Assembly: GCA_045545175.1 (NCBI GenBank) | Contig: JAZQAK010000038.1 | Span: 1 to 22,124 of the forward strand | Length of the DNA: 22,124 nt | Direction of reading: 5' to 3' | Source: RGIG6165 sp045545175 | GTDB taxonomy: Bacteria > Bacillota > Clostridia > Oscillospirales > Feifaniaceae | Shown here: positions 14,681 through 22,124 of the stretch, in pieces | How positions within the stretch are numbered: the first letter of the stretch is position 1 | Layout of the letters: each line of letters begins with the position of its first letter | Notes under the pieces: model-generated | Seen by the model: the letters and a program-made list of their open reading frames with translations, nothing else | Database searches by the model: none | Told to the model about the DNA's origin: nothing | Made by a program: the position numbers and the translations under genes

Positions 14681-14733
14681 GCCTCCCTCTGACGAGGGAG
14701 GTGGATTTTTGCGTGGCAAAAAGACGGAGGGAG
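14681..14733 (+). repeat. family A double-hairpin module (copy A3)
   Basis: Hairpin 1 is CCTCCCTC-TGAC-GAGGGAGG (14682-14701), 8 bp. Hairpin 2 is TTTTTGC-GTG-GCAAAAA (14706-14722), 7 bp, followed by GACGGAGGGA. The second arm is unrelated in sequence to other copies but still pairs perfectly. Confidence 0.72.
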
Positions 14734-14750
14734 AGAAAAAGAAAAAACTA

Positions 14751-14795
14751 CCCCTCAGTCAGCTGTCGCCGACAGCTCCCCTGACAAGGGGAGCC
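14751..14795 (-). repeat. family A double-hairpin module (copy A4, reversed)
   Basis: On the minus strand, hairpin 1 is CTCCCCT-TGTC-AGGGGAG and hairpin 2 is AGCTGTC-GGC-GACAGCT. The two stems share two bases. Orientation is opposite to A2, A3 and A6. Confidence 0.72.
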
Positions 14796-14810
14796 TTTCG
14801 CAAGGTAAAA

Positions 14811-14840
14811 CCGTAGGGGACGGCGTCCTCGACGTCCCGT
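14811..14840 (+). repeat. family B repeat (copy B3)
   Basis: CCGTAGGGGACGGCGTCCTC is followed by GACGTCCCGT. It pairs as GGGACG/CGTCCC around a longer loop than in B1 and directly follows family A copy A4. Confidence 0.6.
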
Positions 14841-14923
14841 AATAATTCGGAATTCTATTAAATTAACGGTTTGTCGTAAACGCCAAACCCTACAACACCT
14901 CATCACCGTCTTTGACGGAGCTT

Positions 14924-14952
14924 GTCTCGCTTCGGCTCGGTCACGGTTTGGC
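14924..14952 (-). repeat. 29-bp repeat, copy 2 (inverted partner of 14543-14571)
   Basis: Its reverse complement matches copy 1 at 25 of 29 positions. It lies within a longer reversed, degenerate family A-like stretch (14895-15016) that can also form a CGGTTTGG/CCAAACCG stem. Confidence 0.6.
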
Positions 14953-15021
14953 TCTGACAATCCACCGGAATGTCATTCACTACCAAACCGTCGCTTCGCT
15001 ACCTCAAGGAGAAGCCTTTTT

Positions 15022-15048
15022 TGTAGGGGGACCCGCGTGTCCTCCCGG
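15022..15048 (+). repeat. family B repeat (copy B4)
   Basis: GTAGGGGGACCCGCGTGTCC followed by TCCC is a GGGGGAC/GTCCTCCC near-palindrome. The linker GGTAAGA joins it to family A copy A6. Confidence 0.62.
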
Positions 15049-15053
15049 TAAGA

Positions 15054-15096
15054 GCCTCCCTTGTGTAAAGGGAGGTGTCGCGAAGTGACGGAGGGA
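15054..15096 (+). repeat. family A double-hairpin module (copy A6)
   Basis: Hairpin 1 is CCTCCCTT-GTGTA-AAGGGAGG (15055-15075). Hairpin 2 is GTCGC-GAA-GTGAC (15077-15089) with one G-T pair, followed by GGAGGGA. Confidence 0.68.
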
Positions 15097-15145
15097 TTGC
15101 CCGCCAAATTGATTTTTATCGCAATGCATAAATGTATTCCCTGCA

Positions 15146-15173
15146 TGTAGGGGAGGGTCTCCGTGCCCTCCCG
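15146..15173 (+). repeat. family B repeat (copy B5)
   Basis: GTAGGGGAGGG-tctccgtg-CCCTCCCG keeps the palindrome with arms changed from GGGACG/CGTCCC to GGGAGGG/CCCTCCC. Confidence 0.62.
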
Positions 15174-15203
15174 TTTGATTCAAAATTGCGATTGAAATGT
15201 GAT

Positions 15204-15231
15204 TGTAGGGTAGGGCCTTGGTCTTTCCGCC
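15204..15231 (+). repeat. degenerate family B repeat (copy B6)
   Basis: TGTAGGGTAGGGCCTTGG and the following TCTTTCCGCC resemble B5 in layout and spacing, but the arms pair poorly. Confidence 0.4.
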
Positions 15232-15342
15232 TTATTTGGCATTATTTTTACGGCAGCAGCAAGCCCCTGCGCCACGCCTCTTCTCGAAGAAAGCCTTTAG
15301 TAGCGCGGTTTTGGGGCGTTCCGACCAAAAAATTATTGAATG

Positions 15343-15469
15343 ATATGTAAAAATGTCAAGTAAAATATGTAAAAAATTTTGTAAAAAATCAACAAAATGA
15401 TATTGCAAATTGCAAATTAGTATGTTAAAGTATTCTTGTAAAACTATTTTTAAAAATTTTTTTAGGAGG
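15343..15469 (+). promoter_or_regulatory. AT-rich leader and probable promoter of the giant surface-protein gene
   Basis: This stretch is strongly AT-rich. A possible promoter is TTGCAA (15403-15408), 17 bp, TAAAGT (15426-15431), a mediocre -10. ATATGTAAAAA occurs twice (15343-15353, 15365-15375) and TTGCAAA twice in tandem (15403-15416). The ribosome binding site AGGAGG (15464-15469) sits 8 nt before the ATG at 15478 and fixes that start. Confidence 0.45.
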
Positions 15470-15477
15470 AAAAAACT

Positions 15478-18400
15478 ATGAGTAAATCAAACAGGCTTCT
15501 GGCGATACTTCTTGCAATCCTTATGGTTGTATCAGTATTTCCGGTAAGCGTACTCGCTGCTGATAATATTATCTCGGCAGTTGACACATCAGAACTTGTT
15601 ATGACAACAAAGTTCTTGTATTCAGGAAAGGATGAGGACGGTAACGTATGGGCAAGCAATGCTGCAGCCCTCGTTAACATTGAAAACCCCACGTTCTATC
15701 CCACGATTCCCGCAACGGTGGACGGTGTGGAAACAGAACTTCCCGTTACGTGGGTATCTGAAGACTATCAGTCAACAGTATTTGGTACATACACCTTTAC
15801 GGCTGTTGCTGAAGACTACACATGGGAATGTGAAGCACCTGTAATCACTGTTGAAGTGATTGACGGTGCTATCGGTTATGACGGTATCAGAGGTGGTATC
15901 ATCACAAACCACACAGCACCCATCAACGTTGTCTACAAAGACTACGTTATATACGATGCAACGGGCCGTAACCAGTTCTTTACACTCGGTGAAGGAACGG
16001 CTAAGGCAAACAGACTTGTTTTTGGTCCGGCGCTTTCGTCAACATCAGGCGGTCTGACGAGAACGGATGCTTTTACGGCACCTGTGTATGACACGGACAT
16101 TTATGCAACAGGCAATATAACAGGTACAGTTGCAGGCGGCGGCTACGGTGTCAACCTTACGGGTGATACGAACGTAGTTGTTGAAAATGCAACACTTGCA
16201 GGTTCAAGCGTTGGCCAGGTATTCGGCGGCGGCTTCGCGAACAAATCGGGCAAGCATGCAAAGGTTGACGGTAACACAAACGTAACTGTTATCGGTTCAA
16301 CTCTTACCGCAGGTGATGGTAATGTATACGGTGGCGGCTGGGCATACGACAACAGTCTTGACACAACGGTTACGCATAACACCAACGTAACTATCAAAGA
16401 CGGCTCAACTGTAAAAAACGTATATGGTGGCGGCTATGCTTACAACTCAGGCGTAGCCCCTGTTAACGGAACGGCAAATATAACGATTATTGATTCTACG
16501 GTTAATGGAACCGTGTATGCAGGTAGCCGTGTTGCAGGCAGCGTTGCTAATGCCAACATTGATATTTCGGGCAATTCAAAAGTTACAACAATCAACGCAG
16601 GCGGTAATGGAACTAATGCAAACGTTACAGGCACTACAACAATAGATATTCACGACCTTGAAGGTGAATGGAACATCGATACGATTACAAAGGGTAACGC
16701 AACAAAACTCGTTGTAAAACTTGATGGTACAAGTAAGTCACTTCTTACAGACGGCAGTATCACACTTACTGAAGTTGATGAACTTTACATTAACGACGAA
16801 CTTTACACAGGCGTAATCGATGCTGACCTTATAGAAGTTCCCCCATCTATCGTTGTAGGTACTGCAGGTGACGTGCTTCCCACAGTTGAAAATGCTAAGT
16901 GGAGTTACGACGATGCTGCAACAGGTGACGTTGTATTCACACTTACTGCTAATGAGGGTTATTTCTTTGATGACGATTATTCAAAGGTAAAGGAATACAC
17001 AATCCCCGTAACAGCAGGCGTGGTTGAAGTTTCATCTGTTACACTTGATAAGACTGCTGATGAAATCAGAATCGGTGAAGAACTCACACTTACAGCAACG
17101 GTTGCTCCTGATGATGCAACAGATCCTTCTGTTACGTGGGCAGTTGTTGGTGAAGCAGTTACTTATGAAGTAAACGAAGATACAATCACAGTAACGGGTG
17201 CCGCTGAAGGTACAGCAACAATCACTGCAACTGCAGGTGAGCAGAAAGCGGAATGTGTTGTAACAGTCGGTTATGACACAATCACAGACGTTGTAACAGA
17301 TGGTCTTGTATGGGAAACAACGTTCCCCTATTCAAACCCCGCTGATGATGCATATTGGATAACAAAGTTTACTACTATTATTGAAAATCCGCAGTTCTAT
17401 ACAACCCTTGACGTTACAGTTGACGGTAAAAAAGACACCATTCCTGTAACATGGGTTGTAGATAGCAAAACTAAGGGTGAAGATACAAATGATGTAGATC
17501 CTGTATATGACGGCGAAGATATCGGTGCAACATATACATTCGTTCCCACGGCCGAAGGTTATAAGTGGGGCTGTGAAGCACCTGCAGTTACGGTTAAGAT
17601 TATTGAAGGTAGCTTACTTTGGAGAAGTGCACGCTACGGTTTCATAACACCTACGACAGAGACTATTCCGTGGACGGTTAAGACTATAAACGGAAAACTT
17701 TACTTCTACGATGCAACGGGCTGTGTTGATATTGCAGAAGGTGAGAACGTGGGTACAGGTCTTGAAGCGTATGCAGCTCATGTTATGAGTACAAATCCCG
17801 CACCTGAAGGCAAGACAACCACAGGAGAATCTAAAGGTGATGCTAAGGTTACAGTTGTAGGTTCTACAGTAACCAGAGTTCATGGTGGTGGTCACGGTGT
17901 ACCTCACGACGGTGATTCTTTCATTATCATTAAAAATTCAACAGTAAAAACAGCGGTTAATGCTTCGGGTAGAGATGTTACTGACACCGTAAGTGGTAAC
18001 GTGCATATTGACATTTCAGGTCTTGTTTCAATACCGTTGGTTGAAGGCAGATCTTATGTAAAAGGCGACACCGTTTCTGTAGGTAAGACGATGACAGTGG
18101 ATATCAACCACCTTACAACTGGTTCAACCATTACAAAGATTGACAGAGGTACGGCAAATAAGCTCGTAGTAAATCTTGATGATACAAGTAAAGATCTTCT
18201 TGAAAACGTAACAGACTGGAAGACAGATCCCAACATCGAAGTTTATATTAACGGTGTTCGCCAGATTCCTGCTGCAACAGACGTTACAATTTACAACGGT
18301 GAAACAGCACTTGAAAATGGTGCAGCTATTGAAATGACTGAAGGCGATGCAGCAATTCAGCTTACAGCAACGGTTGATCCTGCAAATGCAGATCAGACAG

Positions 18401-21400
18401 TTGTATGGTCAGTTGAAGGCGATGCTGTAACGGTTGTTAACGGTCTCGTAACACCCGTAAAGGCTGGTACAGCAACAGTTACTGCAACAGCAGGCGAAGT
18501 CTCGGATTCATGCACCGTAACGGTTGCAGCTAAGATCGTCTATGCTGATTACAGCATAGTAACGAATGCTGAGGCTCTCAAGCCCACAGACTTCACATCA
18601 TATACAAACGCTTCAATTCAGGCTTACAACGATGCTATCGCAGCACTCACAGTTCCTGATGAAGGTCTCACAAAGGATCAGGAAAGCGTTTACACAGACT
18701 ACGCAGCAGCAGTTGAAACTGCAGTTGGTCTCCTTAAGGTAAAGGCTAACTACACGTCAGTTAATACACAGGTTGAAGCGGCAGGTCAGGTTGACAGAGA
18801 CCTTTATACTGCAGATTCACTTGCAAAACTTGATGAAGCCCTTGAAAACGTTAACTACGACCTTGACGTAGATCAGCAGGCAACAGTTAACAGCTATGCA
18901 ACAGCAATCGAAACTGCAATTGCAGCACTTGTTTGGAAGGTTGACGTAGATCTTCTTACAGAACTTGGCGAAATTCCTGAAACTCTTGAACTCAACGAAT
19001 CATACGCACTTCCCACAGTATTTAGTGCATATGGAAATGTGGAATTCGCATGGACTCCTGCAACAGTTGATACATCAGTTGAGGGTGAAACGACTTATAC
19101 GCTTTCAGTAGTTACTGAAAAGTATGAACTTACAAAACCTGTTTCAAGGACTATCAAAGTCGAAGATAAAACAGTTTACGTAGCAGAAGCAAACGGTACT
19201 AAGTACGAAACACTCGCAGCAGCAGTAGCAGCAGGCGGTGAAGTTAAGCTTCTCGTCGATGCATCAGGCGCTGGCGTTGTAATCAATAAGGACGTAACGA
19301 TTGACTTCGGCAGCCACACATACACATTTACTTCAGGTGTTGGCTCAACAGGTACAGAATCCAACGGTTTCCAGATTCTCACAGGAAACACGGTAGTACT
19401 TAAGAACGGTACACTTAAAGTTGCTGAAGAAAGCAAGGATAAGTTCTACATACTTGTTCAGAACTATGCTGATTTAACAGTAGAAAATATGACACTTGAC
19501 GGAACAAATCTCGACAAGTGGTCAACATCAGACGGTGACTCATACGTACTTTCTGTAAACAGCGGTAACGTAACTGTAACAGGCAATACGAACATCATCG
19601 CAAATGATGAAGGTGAGTTGGCATTCGCATTTGACTCATGCGAAAAGGCACCCTATACAACACCTGTAGTAACAGTAAATACAACCGGAACAATTTCAGG
19701 TAAGATTGAATCAACAGGCGGCGACATCGCAGTTTCAAGCGGTACATACACAGTAGCACTTGATCCTGACTGGTGTGCAGACAGATTTGCTCCTGAATAT
19801 GACGAAGTAAACGGTACATACGGCGTAAAAGAAGGTGACTTCGTAGTAAGAGTTTACAAGCTTGCTACATCATACTCACTCAGAAGCACTGAAGAATGGG
19901 TATACGTAGACAGCTACGAATCACTTGTAGCCGCAGTTGCAGCAGCAACAGACGGTCAGTATAAGATAGTTCTTACAGCAAACATCGAACTGACTGAAAG
20001 ACTTGATATTGCAGACGGTCAGAATATAACTATCGACCTTAACGGCAAAACAATTTCCGGTGCATTTAAGGACTCGTCTGGCACGATTTATGTCAAGAAG
20101 GGTGCAACACTTACCGTTGAAGGCGAAGGCACAATCACAAGCTCCGGTACATATGCTATCGGTAACTACGGTACAGTTGTAATAAACGATGGCACAATCG
20201 AAAGCACAGATGCAAAATCAGCTGCACTTTACAACTTCTATTACCAGCCTGACTGGTACGGTACTTCCACAATCAACGGCGGTAACGTAGGCACAGTATG
20301 GAACTGCGGTGAACTTGATGTAACAGGCGGTACGGTTAAATATCTCGACAACTCCGGTGCACTTGTTGTAGAGGGCGGCGAAATTACTGAACTCTATGCA
20401 AGAAACGGTGAAGACGCAGCAGGCGTAACAGGCGCAGGTACAATTAAAATAGAAGATGCAAGCGCAGTTAAGGTTGACGACGACCATAAGCTCGTTGAAG
20501 TATCCACAGGCGTTTACCAGGTAGTTGCTAAGGAATACGTTGCACAGATTGGTGAGGATAAGTACGAAACACTCGCTGAAGCAGTAGCAGTTGGCGGAAA
20601 CGTAGTTCTTCTCGCAGACGTTGCACTTGCTGAAACAGTAGTTGTAACTAAGGACGTAACTCTTGACCTCAGTGGCAAAACAATCACTACAACAGGTAGT
20701 GTAATCCCCGCAATTAGAATTACAAGCGGAGCAACGTTAACAGTTAATAACGGTACAGTTGATGCTCGTGGCAGTGAAGCTTATGCATTCATTCTTGGTG
20801 CAAGCGACGGTTCATCAACAGGTAACCTCGTAATTAACGGCGGTAACTATTATGGTGATACCACAGTTGCATCAGTAACAAAGGGTACACTTACAGTTAA
20901 CGGCGGTTACTTTGAAGCAACAGAGTACAATGGCGATCACAGATACACAATTAACTGTATTGACGCTAACTACAAGACAGGCGAAGCAGTTGTTAACATC
21001 AACGGCGGTACGTTCTACAAGTTCAACCCCTCAGACAATGCGGCTGAAGGTGCTGATACAGAATTTACAACTGAAGATTTTGTAGGCGTTGATGACGGCA
21101 CAGGCAACTTCGTAGTAAAGGTAAGAGCTGACTATACAGAAGTAGATACAGCAATCGCAGCATACACAACTAAGCTTAACGAAGGCGGCTACACCAACGC
21201 TTCACAGACAGCAGCAGAAGCAGCATATGCAGCAATTGTTATTAACAGAGACCTCGATAAATCACATCAGGATACAACAGTTGAAGGCTATGTAGCAGAA
21301 ATCAATGCAGCAGCATCTCTTCTTAAAAAGAAGGCTGACTACACAGCAGTAGAAACTGCAAAGGCAAAGATTCCTGCAGACCTTTCAATCTATACACCTG

Positions 21401-22124
21401 AAACAGTTCAGGCTGTAGAAGATGCAGTAAATGCAGTTAACGGGGATCTTTCAGTAGATGATCAGGAAACAGTTAACGGCTATGCAGCAGCAATCGAAGC
21501 AGCAGTTCGAGGTCTTGAACTCAGCAGCGAGCGTACAGTTGTACTCACAGCTTCGAAAGCACAGGTTGAAACAGGCGAAGAATTTACTGTTACAGTATCT
21601 GTAGAGAACGTTGAAGCTGAAGGTGTTAAGTGGAATCTTACTTACGATACGACACTCTTCACCTTAAACGGAATTAATACAGCGTATAAAAACAGCGGTA
21701 CAACAGTAGCTCCTGTAATCTCATGTGATAAAGCGGGCGCTATGACTAACCCTGTAGCAACATACACATTCACGGCTAATACAAAAGCAGGTACAGGTGA
21801 CATCGCAATCTCTGACGTTTACATTAACAACATAGATGATGTATGGACAGATGTTGACAAATCTGTTAGTGGTAAAACAGTTCAGGTAGAAGTTGTTCTC
21901 AGAAAACTTGAAAAGGTAGAAGTTAAGTTCGACGGTGTAGCAACAGAAGAAACAAGAATCGAAGCTGACTACACTGGTGCAGAACATACTTTCGAAGTAA
22001 CAACAGATACAACAGGTGCAACAGTAACTTACAACGGCGAAGAAACTGCTCCTAAATTCATTAACCCCGGCGAATACACAGTAAACTACAAGGTTGAAAA
22101 GGCCGGTTACACAACAGTTGAAGG
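15478..22124 (+). CDS. giant exported modular surface protein (3' end beyond window)
   Basis: The frame opened by the ATG at 15478 stays open to the window end: 2,215 codons, no stop. A signal peptide (RLLAILLAILMVVSVFPVSV, cleavage near residue 27) marks export. Approximate order: duplicated unit copy 1, 40-450, with Gly-rich beta-helix-like VYGGGxAY repeats at 220-345; Big_2-like Ig fold, 515-600; unit copy 2, 608-930, lacking most Gly-rich repeats; second Big_2-like fold, 930-1017; FIVAR-like helical repeats, 1020-1155; three beta-helix-like segments each starting YETLAAAVAAGG or similar (about 1230, 1475, 1685); more FIVAR-like repeats, 1880-2013; a cohesin-like module, 2017-2140; and a YTGAEHTF / GEYTVNYKV Ig-like repeat to the end. 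It is probably a wall-associated adhesin or glycan-binding protein. No enzyme domain is visible. Any SLH or LPXTG anchor would lie downstream. Confidence 0.9.
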   Translation, partial: MSKSNRLLAILLAILMVVSVFPVSVLAADNIISAVDTSELVMTTKFLYSGKDEDGNVWASNAAALVNIENPTFYPTIPATVDGVETELPVTWVSEDYQSTVFGTYTFTAVAEDYTWECEAPVITVEVIDGAIGYDGIRGGIITNHTAPINVVYKDYVIYDATGRNQFFTLGEGTAKANRLVFGPALSSTSGGLTRTDAFTAPVYDTDIYATGNITGTVAGGGYGVNLTGDTNVVVENATLAGSSVGQVFGGGFANKSGKHAKVDGNTNVTVIGSTLTAGDGNVYGGGWAYDNSLDTTVTHNTNVTIKDGSTVKNVYGGGYAYNSGVAPVNGTANITIIDSTVNGTVYAGSRVAGSVANANIDISGNSKVTTINAGGNGTNANVTGTTTIDIHDLEGEWNIDTITKGNATKLVVKLDGTSKSLLTDGSITLTEVDELYINDELYTGVIDADLIEVPPSIVVGTAGDVLPTVENAKWSYDDAATGDVVFTLTANEGYFFDDDYSKVKEYTIPVTAGVVEVSSVTLDKTADEIRIGEELTLTATVAPDDATDPSVTWAVVGEAVTYEVNEDTITVTGAAEGTATITATAGEQKAECVVTVGYDTITDVVTDGLVWETTFPYSNPADDAYWITKFTTIIENPQFYTTLDVTVDGKKDTIPVTWVVDSKTKGEDTNDVDPVYDGEDIGATYTFVPTAEGYKWGCEAPAVTVKIIEGSLLWRSARYGFITPTTETIPWTVKTINGKLYFYDATGCVDIAEGENVGTGLEAYAAHVMSTNPAPEGKTTTGESKGDAKVTVVGSTVTRVHGGGHGVPHDGDSFIIIKNSTVKTAVNASGRDVTDTVSGNVHIDISGLVSIPLVEGRSYVKGDTVSVGKTMTVDINHLTTGSTITKIDRGTANKLVVNLDDTSKDLLENVTDWKTDPNIEVYINGVRQIPAATDVTIYNGETALENGAAIEMTEGDAAIQLTATVDPANADQTVVWSVEGDAVTVVNGLVTPVKAGTATVTATAGEVSDSCTVTVAAKIVYADYSIVTNAEALKPTDFTSYTNASIQAYNDAIAALTVPDEGLTKDQESVYTDYAAAVETAVGLLKVKANYTSVNTQVEAAGQVDRDLYTADSLAKLDEALENVNYDLDVDQQATVNSYATAIETAIAALVWKVDVDLLTELGEIPETLELNESYALPTVFSAYGNVEFAWTPATVDTSVEGETTYTLSVVTEKYELTKPVSRTIKVEDKTVYVAEANGTKYETLAAAVAAGGEVKLLVDASGAGVVINKDVTIDFGSHTYTFTSGVGSTGTESNGFQILTGNTVVLKNGTLKVAEESKDKFYILVQNYADLTVENMTLDGTNLDKWSTSDGDSYVLSVNSGNVTVTGNTNIIANDEGELAFAFDSCEKAPYTTPVVTVNTTGTISGKIESTGGDIAVSSGTYTVALDPDWCADRFAPEYDEVNGTYGVKEGDFVVRVYKLATSYSLRSTEEWVYVDSYESLVAAVAAATDGQYKIVLTANIELTERLDIADGQNITIDLNGKTISGAFKDSSGTIYVKKGATLTVEGEGTITSSGTYAIGNYGTVVINDGTIESTDAKSAALYNFYYQPDWYGTSTINGGNVGTVWNCGELDVTGGTVKYLDNSGALVVEGGEITELYARNGEDAAGVTGAGTIKIEDASAVKVDDDHKLVEVSTGVYQVVAKEYVAQIGEDKYETLAEAVAVGGNVVLLADVALAETVVVTKDVTLDLSGKTITTTGSVIPAIRITSGATLTVNNGTVDARGSEAYAFILGASDGSSTGNLVINGGNYYGDTTVASVTKGTLTVNGGYFEATEYNGDHRYTINCIDANYKTGEAVVNINGGTFYKFNPSDNAAEGADTEFTTEDFVGVDDGTGNFVVKVRADYTEVDTAIAAYTTKLNEGGYTNASQTAAEAAYAAIVINRDLDKSHQDTTVEGYVAEINAAASLLKKKADYTAVETAKAKIPADLSIYTPETVQAVEDAVNAVNGDLSVDDQETVNGYAAAIEAAVRGLELSSERTVVLTASKAQVETGEEFTVTVSVENVEAEGVKWNLTYDTTLFTLNGINTAYKNSGTTVAPVISCDKAGAMTNPVATYTFTANTKAGTGDIAISDVYINNIDDVWTDVDKSVSGKTVQVEVVLRKLEKVEVKFDGVATEETRIEADYTGAEHTFEVTTDTTGATVTYNGEETAPKFINPGEYTVNYKVEKAGYTTVE

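Larger units (their letters stand above)
14514..15342. repeat. intergenic repeat island
   Basis: About 830 bp without a credible gene hold at least five family A double-hairpin modules, five family B GTAGGGG palindromes and one inverted 29-bp pair. The stretch is richer in G+C and palindromes than the flanking DNA. The last part, about 15232-15342, is GC-rich (cggcagcagcaagcccctgc) but I recognise nothing in it. Short open frames here (for example 14748-14960 minus and 15132-15350 plus) run through the repeats and lack ribosome binding sites, so I do not call them genes. Confidence 0.75.

Noticed and set aside
14748..14960. Small minus-strand ORF of 70 codons in the repeat island
   Set aside because: Its sequence is made of family A and B repeats and there is no ribosome binding site or protein-like composition.
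14514..15231. CRISPR array
   Set aside because: Repeats are palindromic, occur in both orientations, differ between copies and are unevenly spaced, with no cas genes nearby.
15132..15350. Small plus-strand ORF of 72 codons
   Set aside because: It overlaps repeats B5 and B6, lacks a Shine-Dalgarno and resembles no family.

Overview
The window looks like a chromosomal segment from a Gram-positive, low-to-mid G+C member of the Clostridia, probably a gut-type Oscillospirales-like organism. This is inferred from the gene families (ThiT-type ECF S component, RbfA-NrnA-TruB-RibF operon, SLH-domain surface protein), the AAGGAGG-type ribosome binding sites, sigma-A-like promoters, and GTAGGGG / CTCCC intergenic repeats of a kind I recall from such genomes. 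No database was consulted.

Region 1 (1-3560, minus strand) carries a radical SAM/SPASM-type protein and an ABC-F ATPase of the YbiT/YkpA type whose second ATPase site is degenerate. Upstream lies thiT, a thiamine transporter component controlled by a well-resolved TPP riboswitch, with a consensus promoter and an intrinsic terminator. Region 2 (3564-3839) is a 272-bp MITE-like inverted-repeat element that fills the space between thiT and mnmA and supplies the last base of the mnmA stop codon. mnmA (tRNA 2-thiouridylase) follows on the minus strand.

Region 3 (4908-8121, plus strand) is a classical translation-linked operon, rbfA-nrnA-truB-ribF, which diverges from mnmA through overlapping promoters. 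Region 4 (8221-11175) is a tightly coupled three-gene operon: glutamate 5-kinase lacking a PUA domain, an unrecognised single-pass membrane protein, and a divergent diaminopimelate-decarboxylase-like PLP enzyme. A strong terminator closes it.

Region 5 (11180-22124) is a cell-surface region. A 997-aa exported SLH-domain protein (candidate S-layer or major wall protein) has its own strong promoter and two terminators. It is followed by about 800 bp of intergenic repeats containing two hairpin-forming families, A and B, whose arms vary between copies while keeping pairing. Last is a very large exported modular protein of at least 2,215 codons, running off the window end. It contains internal duplications, Big_2-type Ig folds, beta-helix-like repeats, FIVAR-like helical repeats and a cohesin-like module.

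The housekeeping genes are ordinary. The parts most worth a second look are the giant surface protein, the structured repeat island before it, the element that completes the mnmA stop codon, and the ABC-F protein with a non-canonical second site. I see no CRISPR array, prophage, transposase, tRNA or rRNA.
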